64,000 nt of DNA, from contig NC_063442.1 of NCBI RefSeq assembly GCF_020379485.1, positions 15,188,009-15,252,008 on the forward strand, read 5' to 3'. Below are positions 36,490 through 48,786 of the stretch, piece after piece. The DNA is from Brassica napus (taxonomy: Eukaryota > Streptophyta > Magnoliopsida > Brassicales > Brassicaceae). Positions within the stretch are counted from its first letter, which is position 1. Each line of letters opens with the position of its first letter. A model generated the notes under the pieces. The model had not been told where the DNA came from. It saw nothing but the letters and a program-made list of their open reading frames with translations, and searched no databases. A program made the translations under genes and the position numbers.

Positions 36490-37100
36490 GTTTGATATTT
36501 GTAAAGCAAGTTTCAGAGGAGCTATTGTTAAGTTATTATGTTTAAAAAAAGGAAACAAAATATTGTTAAGTTATTATGTTTTTAAAATAAAAAGATAAAG
36601 AAAAATAGTTGTTACAAAAGAAAAGATTTTTTTTAAAATATTGTTAACGTCGTCAGCAAAACACTAAACCCTAAATTCTAATCACTAAACCCTAAATCCT
36701 AATCCCTAAACCCTAAATCCTAATCCCTAAACCTTAAATTCGAAATCCTAAACCCTTAGGTAAATCCTAAACCCTTAGGTAAATCCTAAACCCTTGGGTA
36801 AACCCTAAACCCTTGGATAAATCATAAATTCTAAATCAAAAACACTAAACACTAAAATCCTAGACCCTTGAGTGTTTTAGTGTTTAGTGTTTTTAATTTA
36901 GAGTTTATGATTTATCCAAGTGTATAGGGTTTATCCAAGGGTTTAGGGTTTCGGGATTAGGATTTAGGGTTTAGTTTTTTCTTAAAAATATTTTTTTTGT
37001 AATTACTACTATTTTTATTTTTTATTTTTTTTATCTTTTTATTTTAAAAACATAATATAACTTGACAATATTTTGTTTCTTTTTATAAAAGATATCAAAT
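36490..37100. repeat. Foldback element with telomere-like CCCTAAA core
   Basis: The left arm holds many CCCTAAA/CCTAATC units (36660-36830), and the right arm holds their inverse (TTTAGGGTTT, GGGATTAGGATTTAGGG; 36865-36975). The inversion continues outward: AAAATATTGTTAAGTTATTATG on the left pairs with CATAATATAACTTGACAAT on the right, and TTTGATATTTG with GATATCAAATTTG at the tips. The whole is a roughly 600-bp imperfect palindrome, non-coding. It could be a foldback transposon that has picked up interstitial telomeric sequence. Confidence 0.65.
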
Positions 37101-37658
37101 TTGAAATAACATAATCCTATTGGTTGGTTCCTCTAGGGGGTGAACCCAAGAATAAGTCGTTTCATAGGGAGAAAATTTGTCCAGTTATAAATGATGGTCT
37201 GTTAATTAATGTTTGATTAAGAGTTCATTAATGAAGTTTCCTTAATCCAATGGTTTGACTAAGTCTATTAATGTGGAAGCCTCTTTAGTCTAGTTATTTG
37301 AGTAAGAGTTCATTAATGCTTCTATATCATCATGTCCAGATTTTAATTCCTGGAAAAAAATAATTTATTAAATAATTATGCAGGCTATGGAGGAAAGACT
37401 TACAAGAAATCTTCAACATGGTGCAAGTAAACTTGGTGAAACGTAAATTTTCATAGGACGGATCTGATGATGCAGTTAGACGTAGATCTTCATAAAATAT
37501 GTAATATTATTGGTTGTCAGATCGTCTGTATAATCTTTTTTATAATTGTAATATTCTAATAAATCAGCGTTAAAAAAAAATGATGAAGTGATTTGTCCCC
37601 GCTTTCCGGCTCCATTAATTATCACCGGTGCAACCATGCATCAAATCTTGTCCTCACA

Positions 37659-38277
37659 GTTGACATTAGGGGTGGGCAAAAAACCCAAACCGAACCAACC
37701 AAACCGAAGTTAAACCGAACCAAACCAAACCGTGCTCTTTATGTAACCCAATTTGTTCATGTTTTACTCAACCCGAACGGTTTGGTTTGGTTTAGGTTTA
37801 AACCGAACCAAACCGAACCAAACCAATAATCCAATATATATATAGTAAAAATATATATGATATATATATGTATTAATATATTGCAAATTTTAGTTAAAGT
37901 TTCGTTTTTCATTTTTTCATAACTTTCATATCTTTAAAAAAAATTATAAATACGATTCAAATAATACTATTATATATAAAATCATGTAGCATAAGTTTTT
38001 ATATTCTCACTCTATCGTTTATGAGTTGATTATTTTATAATAAAAGTATAAAACTGATGCCTTCATATTTTATAACCAACCCAAACTACACCGAACCAAA
38101 CTAGACCATAATAATGTAAACCGAACTAAATCTAAACCAAACCAAACTGAACCGAACCCAAACCAAAGCTACTTTGGTTTTAATTGGTTTGAGTTTTATA
38201 AAACCTAAATTACTCAAACCAAACCGAACCCAAACCGAACCCGAAAGTAAACCGAAATGCCCACCCCTAGTTGACAT
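37659..38277. mobile_element. hAT-type MITE, 603 bp
   Basis: The element 37667-38269 has inverted ends TAGGGGTGGGCA / TGCCCACCCCTA and is flanked by a perfect 8-bp duplication GTTGACAT (37659-37666, 38270-38277). Subterminal regions are full of AACCGAACCAAACC units in opposing orientation. Eight-bp duplications and this terminus type indicate the hAT superfamily. No transposase is encoded, so it is non-autonomous. Confidence 0.88.
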
Positions 38278-39180
38278 TAGTTTTCGGATTACTTTGTGGA
38301 CAGATGGTTACTTTGAGTGAGTTGCGCATTTACTTAGGTTGAAAAATCAATTCAAAGCATGCTTGTATGCAGGGATAGAAAAGCCTAGTGGCAGAGTAAA
38401 ATCTAGTCGAGTATACAAATTTATTCATTAGACACTTCGTTTTAAGATATTACTTAAACTATTTGAAATTTGACAACTGGACTTGGAAATTGAATATTAA
38501 ACTTTCCGGTTAAGAAACAAAATTGATTGTTATCATTTATCCCCTCTATATTAATCTTGGAGCATTACAACATGTTTTCCTAACCATATGACATCACTAG
38601 GATGATTCTTATAATCTTTAGAAAAATAAGTTGGTTCATCTAAATATAATATTATATTTTTATTAAACTAATTATCAAATTGATTAGTAGTGTACAAAAA
38701 AATATTCTCAATTCATTCTTTAAATAAAAGCTACGAAATTACCTGATATGATTAACATATATATGACAATTAATTATTATGAATAATACATATTTGATAA
38801 CACTTTTGTACCCTCTCTCTTTTTTGTTTAAATTTATATTATTAAAAAAATTAAAAAATCACATTAAGCATATAAAAAAATAATGAAATTTTTATTATAT
38901 GTTATATTTTGAATTCTTTTAAAATGACTATAAATTATTAAAAATGTTAAAAGTCCCACATTGAAATTTTTGTGATCAATGTTTTAATTTTTTTTAAGCA
39001 AGATACAAATGATCTTAAATTGTATGAATATGGAGTCTCATTCATAATTATTCACATATATATATTATCATTTAAAATAAATTACATACTATATAAAAAT
39101 ATTAAAAGTTTTGTGATTAATGGTTTAAATTTTTGTAACAGAAAATATACAAATATTAATAAAATCATATGAGTAGGAAG
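38278..39180. other. AT-rich intergenic DNA
   Basis: Nothing recognised. Confidence 0.5.
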
Positions 39181-40157
39181 TGTCAATAATAATCACAATA
39201 AAAAAAATATATATATAAAATACCCTCGGTTGTATAGCGGTAATGAAGAATCTTCGGAGGAGAGGACTACAAGGGGATATTTATTGTTCTAGATGCGGAG
39301 ACCCGGAGGAATCAATAAATCATGTATTTTTTGAATGCCCTCCAGCACGTCAAGTGTGGGCATTATCTAAAATACCATCGAATCCAAGTTCTTTTCCTAC
39401 TTGTTCGTTTTTTGGTAACATGGATTATCTTTTTTGGAGAGTTACTCCAAAGATGGATGACCACCAATTCGCATGGATATTATGGTATATATGGAAAGGT
39501 CGGAACAATAAAGTTTTTAGTAATCTGGATATTGATACAAGGGAAACACTTAGATTAGCAGAAGTAGAATCGACACTTTGGGCTGAAGCACAGGTAATCA
39601 CTGATCAAAGAAGGGAGAGGCAAGTGCAGACCAGACCTATATTAGAAACTACAGGACGATGGTGTTTTATAGATGGTTCGTGGAAAGAGAAGGAACTATT
39701 TTCGGGACAAGGATGGTATAGTACCTTACCGGGTTTTGATGGTTTATTGGGAGCAAGGAATGTAAGGGCGTGTCTATCACCTCTTCACTCGGAGGTGGAG
39801 GCGTTGATTTGGGCAATGGAATGTATGAAGAACTTACGACAGTTTCAGGTTACGTTTGCAACGGATTGTTCTCAATTGGTGAAGATGGTTTCGGAACCAG
39901 AAGAATGACCAGCATTTGAAAGCTACCTGGAAGATATCAAGCTTTTACGAAAAAGCTTCATCAACTCAGACGTCATCCATGTACCCCGAACGGAGAACCT
40001 AAGGGCGGATAGCTTGGCACGTAGTGCTAGGAAACAACCGTCTTTCGTCGTTCATATGGATGCAGAGTTGCCGATTTGGTTTACAGAGTCAATATGAATC
40101 TGTGAATGTCTTGCTATCAAAAAAAAAAATATATATATATATATATATATGTCAATA
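39181..40157 (+). mobile_element. 5'-truncated LINE insertion with poly(A)-(TA)n tail
   Basis: TGTCAATA at 39181-39188 and 40150-40157 may be the target-site duplication. The insert ends in A(11) followed by (TA)n. Just upstream of the coding part is another A(8)(TA)n tract (about 39200-39218), suggesting a tandem or nested arrangement of two tails. Only the 3' part of ORF2 is present. Confidence 0.65.
39243..40097 (+). pseudogene. LINE ORF2 C-terminus: zf-RVT plus RNase H-like domain, one stop
   Basis: A 285-codon frame holds the reverse-transcriptase zinc-binding domain (C15, C18, H27, C32 in CSRCGDPEESINHVFFECP) and, after about residue 130, an RNase H-fold domain (RWCFIDGSWKE, with ATDCSQLV further on). 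Codon 222 is TGA (39906-39908), where the family motif (EE-stop-PAFESYLED) expects Trp. The frame then continues to a natural stop at 40095-40097. The endonuclease and reverse-transcriptase domains are absent because of 5' truncation, so the copy is dead. Confidence 0.85.
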
Positions 40158-41394
40158 TCACTAAAGTTTAATTATATATCATATAAAGTAAATAAAATGA
40201 TTGTTTTGATTTATTCACCAAAAATATGATAGTAAATAAACAAAAGGTATTGGTTATGATTTATGTGCTTACTCTAATGTATATAGTTCTATGCATACAT
40301 TTTCTTTTAAAAAATATGTGGTATCTAATATGTTATTTGATCCTGACAATCACAGAAATACACTTCTTCAAATGGAAGTGATTTTTAATATTGGAAGCAC
40401 TATTTATTTCATTCAGATTAGATCATTTAGTCTTGATTTTTATTCCTAAAAAGCTTTTTATGAAATATCATGACAAGATTCCAATCACCTCCTTTTGAGT
40501 TTTTTTTGAAGAATGAGAGATTTGATCATTCGTCTGATATTTGTTTCTCCCTAACATCCTATCTAGCTATTATAATTGTAAGAATGAGAGATTTGAACTA
40601 TTTATTATAAGTTTTTCTGGTTTATCATTTAATAAATCAAACAGTTCTTAGTTTATACATAGTTTATAAGTATTATATATATATATATATGTATATATAT
40701 ATTTATTTATTTATTTTTATCGGTATAATCTTAAGTAACTAAACCTCAAAAGCGTAGGTTAATAAAATAAGTAATTTGTTTTGTTGTTATAGAATTAGAT
40801 GATTTTTAGATCGAACTGTTGAATATATACTAGACAGACATTTTGAGTCTACACTTATATTACATAGCATTTTGATATATTAGATTTGAACATTAACCTA
40901 TGAATAGAGTTTGCCAGTGATTTCTTCAAAAACTTGATTCTTAGATGTGTATCTTTAGTGGAACTAATTTTCATAAATGTCAATCTTTTTAAATGGACAC
41001 TTATGTAATTCACCGAATTCACAAAAGAAGTTAAAAAAGAAGCAAAACTCATATCAGTGAAACATAAATGAGAACGAAAGCACAATTTTATTGAGATAAA
41101 AATGAAATCACTTATGGAGAGTCAATAGTAAACAAATTGAGAGAAGAAAACCTAATACACTTTCATTTTTAAAATAGATGTTGTGTATCTAGTTTTGGTG
41201 TTTGTGTCAGCCGCAAAACTGAATTTCATTTTGTGCATATAAAGTCCTACAATAATTAAAATGAGCTGTGATGTGTTCACTCTTCAACAATGATGATACA
41301 GTTAAGTTGCCAACATTTGTATTCGTCATTTTACAATTGATAAAAAATGTAGTGTGGCAAATGTTAAAACCATTTAATGACCAAATATTAGTAT
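40158..41394. other. AT-rich DNA, probably interior of a Helitron
   Basis: No gene seen. It includes a TA/TTTA microsatellite (about 40675-40735). Its right end is the Helitron terminus at 41433; the corresponding 5' end was not located. Confidence 0.4.
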
Positions 41395-41433
41395 AAAAAC
41401 TCATTATGCGCATGTGTGCGGGTTATCATCTAG
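41395..41433 (+). mobile_element. Helitron 3' terminus
   Basis: An imperfect hairpin (ATGCGCATGTGTGCGGG) is followed by TTATCATCTAG|T. It is directly abutted by the 5' end of another Helitron. Confidence 0.6.
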
Positions 41434-42936
41434 TATATTCTATTAAAATAGAAGTCACAACCTTATTTCATGTGCTATTTTTCAAGTTTGACCATCCTTA
41501 GAAAATTACTTAATGAATTTTTGTATACATATTTGAGTTATTTTAACCATCCTAGATATTCCCATATTTTCTCTGATTACATCTGAATAAAATCTTTTCA
41601 TATCTTTTTATTTACAATATAAGCATATATTTCATTCTTCATTGAACCAAACATTTTAAAAAATTTAATTACTTTCGTATTTTTAAAAAATATAAATATA
41701 TATTTGGTCTTTCACTTAAACAAACCTTTTAAATATTTAATTAATTTTGTAACTATTTAAACAATAAATGTATATTTCATTTTTACTAAAATAAACTTTA
41801 AGTATCTAATTAATTTTGTACTTATATTAAACTCATGTAAAATTTTGTATTAAATTTCTGATATTAATTTAACATAATACTTTCAAGTAAATGTTTCATC
41901 TCTAACAGTTAAAATTTGTTAATTTAGAATTTTGTATCACACTGTTGAAAATATGCTATCAATATGAATGATCAGTCTACAAATGTTATTCTGAAAGTGA
42001 ATTCAGTTTCTATTATGAAATATAGTGACCGGTTTAGTTTTATTCTTCAATAATATAAGTATATGGCTGATTTGTTTACAAAAAAAAACATTACCAATCT
42101 TATTTTTATATAGGCGGCATTTATATATTATTCATTAGTGTAATTGATTTTGTTTCTTTTATTTTATGCAATTTTGAAAGTGCAATAGATATTATACCAA
42201 TTTATGTCATTAACATAAATTACAGATGAATGGTTGAAAAAATATATTTCATGTGAATATTTTTATTTTCAGTATGTTTATTATCAAATGTATTTGTAGG
42301 GTTAAGTGTTAATTATATAATATGATGTATGATAGATGAAGAATTGCAAGTAAAAGTTTAACATTGAAAAATTCATTGTAAATAATCCAAGAGCTTTGTG
42401 GTAGAAAAGTCTAAATTACCAATAGACAACATAAGAAACCTCAAAAACATATATAATAAAGAGAAAATTCAGGTTTAAAAGAACAAAAACAAACACATTG
42501 CAATTTCCGGTTTAATAATTTAAATGAAGTGGACGTTTTATAAATTTTATTTAATAGTGTATGCAGTCAAAGATTTAATTCATACAAATAATTTTATTAA
42601 CATATATGTGTGACCAAAATCTAAAATAAAAGTATAACTGTAAGGAAATTAATATCAAAGCTAATATTAAATTAAACATAATATGTCATAAATATCATAT
42701 AATGTAAGGTTTTAGTTAGTGTTCATGTTTTAATAAGAGAAATATTGTTAATAATTTGAAACAATAAATTAAATTACTGCATGCAAATTATAAAATTATT
42801 ATGTTTGAAAATATTATATTAAACTATTAATAATATGGTAAATGTTAAAATTATATACCACTAATCAGGTAAATCAAATATTTATATGTATAAAAATAAA
42901 AATAATCATTCGTACGGTTGTGCGGTCAATCAAGAT
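41434..42936 (+). mobile_element. Probable decayed Helitron, 1.5 kb
   Basis: The 5' end TATATTCTATTAAAATAGAA matches the 10093-11428 element (TCTAATCTATTAAAATAGAG) apart from substitutions near the start. The proposed 3' end is a degenerate hairpin (CGTACGGTTGTGCGG) with GTCAATC at 42911-42935 but without an intact CTAG. The interior is AT-rich and non-coding. Confidence 0.45.
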
Positions 42937-43903
42937 TTTAAAGCACATGGTTGTAATGTGTACTCGGCTTCTAGCTGTTTAATTTGAATCATGTACGTAT
43001 GATCCAGAAGCCAATAGAGAGTCTTTAAAATACTAATGAATAAATTATGTGCAATAGTATTTAAAAATAAAATGTAAGTACGAGACTGCGAATAGATCCT
43101 CATATATATCGGTGACCAATATTGAACAGCAACATTCGAATATCTATTCGTTATAAGTCGACGAGGTAGGCAACTTCGCAGGAAATACTGTAAGGAACTT
43201 ACAAGTTGAAAATATAAAGGGCCAATACTTCCATTTGCACGCAGCACCACTTAAACGTGATTACGTTACGTACTGGTTAACTTACATGCATGGTCTTACC
43301 ACGTTCTTTGAACATTTCTTATCTATTGACTTGTTGTAAATTAAGTTCATTAACAAACACGTATATTAGTATAAATTTTGGTTATTGCATGTATATTCAC
43401 ATTATACTGTATATACTTACAATCCCCAAGTGCAGTAAACCTATTGATTTTGCCAAAAATGGAGCCTATCAACATTAAAAAGATTCAATAAAAAAAAAAA
43501 GTAAAGAATTCAAGCTTTTTGTTGCCGGCCGGTTGACTTTTAGTTTTAACATAATAGGGGTTGGCAACCTTGATTTAGAGACCCACAAAAAAGATCATTC
43601 AATCGTGGACCGAGGTTAATAATCTATGATGCGTATGTGGAAAAATATATTGTGTCAGCTCGTATGTAATTAATGAACTTTCAAAGTTGCAAAGACCATC
43701 ATTTTGGACTATCTTTCTCACCTCTGTAAGTATTAGTTGACACTTACAATTAGGTCCACTGCATTTATGTAATTTCATATTTTAGGTATCTCATTAGTGG
43801 ACCATAGTTGAGAAATTAGACCGGAGTGACCGAAGTATAACTGTGTTTATACTTTATAGATGTACCTGACAAGTACAATCATATATCTGACCAGCAAAAG
43901 GGT
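42937..43903. other. Intergenic DNA, nothing recognised
   Basis: Moderately AT-rich. A minus-strand 106-codon frame spans 42930-43250 but has no recognisable family and overlaps a repeat edge, so it is not called as a gene. Confidence 0.45.
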
Positions 43904-43931
43904 GGGGGGGGGGGGGGGGGGGGGGGGGGGG
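43904..43931 (+). repeat. Poly(G) run of 28
   Basis: Twenty-eight consecutive G on the plus strand, following GGGT. Very unusual for an AT-rich plant intergenic region. It could form G-quadruplexes or mark a sequencing or assembly artefact. Confidence 0.9.
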
Positions 43932-44299
43932 TTGAAGTATAAGTCATTTCCTTATCACACACTCGTGCTTAAATGTAAAGTATCAATCAAGTATAATTAC
44001 TACCTTTTACCAAAAAAAAAAGTATAATTACTACCCACCCAAAATGTTACTAACCAATATGCATGCGTATGTCAACCAAATCAATATGGTCCACAAAAGT
44101 TGAAGCGTTGGACCGCATGATCTTGTCAAGTTCAAAATTGCTTACAAAGTCCTGTTTTTTTTTTCAACCTAAAATACATTTCCCAAAGAGTGACACTTAA
44201 ACTATTAGTTTCCTTTGTAAGTATATAAATAACGAAACCCTATGAAAAATTACATCGTGTTCATATTATTAATAAAAAACCGCAACTCAAAATTACCTA

Positions 44300-46738
44300 T
44301 TCAAATTTGGGAAATTTGCCAAATTACTCAAAACTTGATTTGAAATGCTAACCTATACTCAAATTTGAATCGAATCCAAAACTAATTTAAAAGCTTTGTG
44401 AAAATATATCCAGCCTTTTGTAACCAAACAAAAAACCAAAACTCATTTTTACGAATATAGCTCTGGTAAGTAATCTGAATCTTAGGAAATACTGGAAGTC
44501 GAAGTCGTCTGGTGTTGTTGATCTTAAATTTTATAAATTGTTTAAAAAATATTTTGACAAGTGAAAAATTAAAACCATGTAATTATAAACAGTTTTAAGT
44601 GATGTAAATTAAGATATAATAAAATTGAATAGTTTTCAATATATATGAGTGAAAGTAGTTAATCATGATATTCTTTGGTTTATGATTTGACAGCACACGT
44701 TGTAGTATTGTATGTATTCTTAGGGGTAGATTTTGGAAAACATAAATGTTTTTTTGAAAAATTAAATTTTTACATATATGTGTTTATTTATGTGTATATG
44801 AAACACTTTTAAGTTTAATTTGATTTTATGAAGTATTTAGTTAGTTAATTTAGTTTAGAGGTTATGTTTAGGGTCTAGACGGCTAACATGTAAGTCATCT
44901 AGGAAGTATTCTATTTTAGTTTTCCGCTAAAATTTTTTTTAGCTTCCCACTAAATTTTTTTTAGTTTTCCGCTAAAAATATTTTTGTTTCCTGCTCAAAA
45001 TACCGAAGTCTTTACGACGACTTACAAGTAAGTCGTCCAGGAAGTCTTCTATTAGAAGACTTACTACTTGAAAGTATTTTCTGAATCGAAAATATTTAAT
45101 CTAATTGAATTTTGTGTTTCCCAATATAAGAAAAATTTACACATTCTCTCTCCTCCTTTTCAACTGGCTGCAACAAAAATATAATGTTCTCATTCTAAAA
45201 CTCTCTAACCTCTTTCTAATCTCTTTGAACTTATAAACATCAAATTTTATATCAATTTATTATTTTTGTCTCATGTTTTTATCACTAATTTATCTTAGTT
45301 TTGCATGCTTTCATCACATGGTTCTTATCTTCCACTCATTTATTGGTATATCTATTAATTTTAGATATATATTTTATGTGTTCTATAAAGGTAGATCTAT
45401 CTAATCGTCCACTAATTTTTTCTATTTTTAAGCCATTTGAATATTTTTGGATATGCAGGTTTTTCGGATCTGGATTTGGATATGCAGGTTTTTCAAATCA
45501 GGAAAACTTCTGGGCTAGAAAACTTCTAGACGACTTCCAGAAAGTCTTCTGACGAAGTCTTCTCTCATGTCTCCCTTTCATAACAGATCTTGGCGTTTTT
45601 GTAAGTTTTTATGTCTGATTTTTCTTCATTTGATAATCTTTTGTTGCATAAAGTTCATAACTTTTTTCCAAACTAAAACTCTTCAAACCCACTTTAATCT
45701 CTTTGATTTGAAAACACTAAACTTTATATGAATTTTTCATATTTGTCTCATGTCTTTCTCACTAATCTATTTTTTTGTTTCAGGTTTTTAATCAGATGGT
45801 TCTCATCTTCTACTTGGATATGTACTTTGTGCGTTCTATAAAAATATATATATCTAATTTTCCACTTATTTTCTCTGTTTTAAGTCATTTAAACGTTTTT
45901 TGATATGATATGCAGGTTTTTCAGATCTGGATTTGATATACATGCTTTTTAGATCTCGATCAGACTTTGGAAGATTTATGGAAAGTCTTCTCGGAAGTCT
46001 TCTAAAATATAATGCATTAGAAGACCTCCAGGAAGTCTTCTGATGGAGTCTTCTTACATATCAAGTAGAGTCTAAGCTTGTCTTTGTAAAAGAATGATCT
46101 ATAATAGTTTTGTTTGTGGTATGTTTTGTGATTTACATGTGTACTCCTTTAGTTGTGATTTTTTTTTGTAAATTTAAAGAAATATTAATTAAAATATTTG
46201 GTAAATGTGTTCATTTTCTACAATATTATCTTGCCAAAATTACTTGACATAATTGAATTTATTGATACAACTTCAATAGCAAAACACAATAACACAAAAA
46301 ATAATCAAATTTATTACAACTAAAGGAAAATAATTCTCAAGAAAACTTAGTCAAATTCACAAAGGATAAAACATTACATAAGTTCAAAGATAGGACACTT
46401 TCATTAGATACATAAGTAAAAAGTATATCTTATGATCTAAGAAGACACATTAAACGATGTTATTTAATATTCTTGAAGTTACTTAACACTTTTGAAAGTT
46501 AAATTGGTGGTTCACGGTGGTTGATGTATTGATGACAATGTCAATCTTGTAAATACTTGAAGATGATGAAGTTGAGATAGTAAAAGGTAATTTTCGAAAG
46601 AAAAAAACTAATGGTATTTTCGTGAATAATATAAACTTGTGGGGTGAATATGGAAAAAAAATTTCAAAAAAAACATGGTTTAGGTTTAGGTTTGACTTTC
46701 AGTTTTGAGTAAATTTTGCAAAAAAATCCTTCAAATTT
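44300..46738. mobile_element. Non-autonomous MULE, 2.4 kb, rich in AAGTCTTC motifs
   Basis: The element 44309-46729 lies in a perfect 9-bp duplication TTCAAATTT (44300-44308, 46730-46738). Its ends are imperfect inverted repeats sharing GGGAAATTTGCC-like and ACTCAAAACT words. It has no transposase. Inside is a direct duplication of about 450 bp (about 45185-45520 and 45655-45950). At least ten copies of GGAAGTCTTC/GAAGACTTCC-type words lie at 44487, 44890-44910, 45005-45060, 45525-45560 and 45960-46050. The 83-codon frame at 45301-45552 is not recognised. Confidence 0.78.
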
Positions 46739-47352
46739 TAATGAAGATATTATATCTAATATTACATACGTTTTAGAAATTTTGTAGGTCTTCCGTATAC
46801 TTTGATTTTGTGGGTCGTCAAAGATTTTAAATTTAACGATTTTAGTTTTTTTTAATGGTATATTAATTTATTTCTTATTTCGTGGCAATTACTTAATTCT
46901 AGTTTCCAAAAATTCAATAACTTCGACGTATGCATACAATTATCAAATAAGAAAATTGTCTTCTTATTTTTTTTGAAAATTGTCTTTCTCTTGATACAAA
47001 AATGTATTTTGACGATTATATATTAGTAGTATCTACGTTTCAAACAAGTAATAAATTAATAATACAAAAAATATATAGTTGTGCATAATAAAAGTAAGCT
47101 CGATTAAAATAACTACTTTTAAAATTCTATCGTAAACTAGTTTCAAAAAGAAAAAAAAAAAATCTATCGTAATAGTCAAAGGTTTTGTCCATGTATATTG
47201 GAATTAAAAAGAATGGACTCCTTTTCCACGTTTCAACAATGTACCCCATGAGCACGTCATCCAAGCCCCATCATTTAAAACCCCTACGAGAACACCCGCA
47301 CCGCCTAATATAATTTATCCATTTCTTTGTTCTTGTCAGAAAATCATTACCG
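46739..47352. other. Intergenic DNA upstream of the PADRE gene
   Basis: AT-rich; no element limits seen. The last 100 bases presumably hold the promoter of the following gene; no convincing TATA box was fixed. Confidence 0.4.
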
Positions 47353-48570
47353 ATGGGTAACAGTTTAGGCGGCAAGAAAACGACCAAAGTCATGAAAATA
47401 GATGGCGAGACTTTGAAACTGAAAACTCCAGTGACGGCGGAGGAGGTCCTCAAAGACTTTCCCGGCCACGTTTTGTTAGAGTCCGAATCCGTCAAGCACT
47501 ACGGTGCTAGAGCCAAACCACTTGATGTAACTTTTTATATACATTTCTTGGTATGTTTTAATGGATAAAAGAATACAAGAACTAAGGCTTTTGATTCTTG
47601 TGGGGTGCAGGCGAAGCAGAGGTTGGTGGCGAAGCGGCTGTATTTCGTGGTGGAACCGGTGAAGGAGTGTCCACCGAGAAGGGTAAGGTCGGGGATTCAA
47701 ATGAGTGCAAAGGAGAGGCTTGAGAACCTCATGCTTGCTCGGAGATCTTCTTCGGATCTCTCCTTACTCAAACCCGCAGGAAGATGGACGACGAAGGAGG
47801 AGGAGGAGAAAGATGGAGGAGCCATGAGAGTGAAGCTGAGGATTCCCAAGGCGGAGCTGGAAAGACTCGTTAAGGAAGGAGCTACGGAGGCGGAAGCCAC
47901 CCAGAAGATCGCCGCTCTCTTTATGGCCAAACAGAAGAACGACAAAGCACGTCAGAACAAGCTCCAACGTGGCGATGTAGGAGAGGAGCCCGCCATTGCC
48001 ACAGCCGCCACTACAAGAGTAGTCAAGTCTTGTCTGGTGAGTTAGTTTTTTCTCGATTTGTTTGTTGCCCTTTGTGCATAGTATAAAATGGACAAAACTA
48101 TACTCGTTTATTTCAAAAAGTAAATATCGAATATTATAGATTTACATTAATAAAAAAATTAATTACATTAATAATGTCTTTATATTCAAAATTTAACTTC
48201 TTTTAAATATGTAAGAAAAACTAAAAAAATATTACCTTTTTATAACAGAATATTAATGAAATCGTCACTTTTGGAGAATGGCATACAATTTTGGATTTAT
48301 TAGTATTATTTGTTGATAAAAATTCACTTATTACCGGATATATCTTTTATGTGGTCAAATTTTGCATGCTGTGCTTTTACCCTCTTTTTGTTGTTGTTAA
48401 AAACTTATACACTCTTTACATATTAAAGTACAAAAGATGCATGGATTTAAATCAACTAAAACAAAACATCGGTTGACATTCCTGATAACAATAATGTTGA
48501 AATAATTGTTTTGCAGAAACGAGTGAGTTTCATGGCGGAAAGAGGAGTAAATGAGATCACCGTTGCTTGA
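47353..48570 (+). CDS. PADRE (DUF4228) domain protein, three exons, 217 aa
   Basis: Exons are 47353-47526, 47611-48036 and 48517-48570, all GT-AG. The protein starts MGNSLGGKKTTKVMKIDGET, with Gly2 in an N-myristoylation context. The PADRE signature follows: ETLKLKTPVTAEEVLKDFPG, HVLLESESVKHYGARAKPLD, then LYFVVEPVKECPPRRVRSG. The C-terminal half is Lys/Glu/Ala rich with a helical RIPKAELERLVKEGATEAEA segment, and the last exon adds KRVSFMAERGVNEITVA. Plant PADRE genes respond to pathogens and abiotic stress; biochemical function is unknown. From memory the Arabidopsis relative next to AIP1-1 is the nematode-responsive At17.1 gene. No lesions, probably functional. Confidence 0.92.
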
Positions 48571-48786
48571 GGCTGAACCAGTAAACACAAATATGTATAT
48601 TTACAGACTGCTTCCCATAGTTTCTGCTTTTATTTGTACATAAAAAGCAGAGATAGAGAGCTAGTGAAATTAATAATTCATCCATGTTCCCACTCTGTAG
48701 CTAGACTCAAGAAGAATGTCATCTTTCTTTCTTTCTCTCTTTCACACATACGTCTGTCTCGACAATCCCATTGATCAGCGCATCTC

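Noticed and set aside
36650..36980. True telomere or chromosome end
   Set aside because: Units are degenerate, arranged as an inverted pair and flanked by ordinary sequence on both sides.
37593..37829. 78-codon frame rich in Asn/Pro/Lys
   Set aside because: It lies within the hAT MITE and reflects its AACCGAACC repeats.
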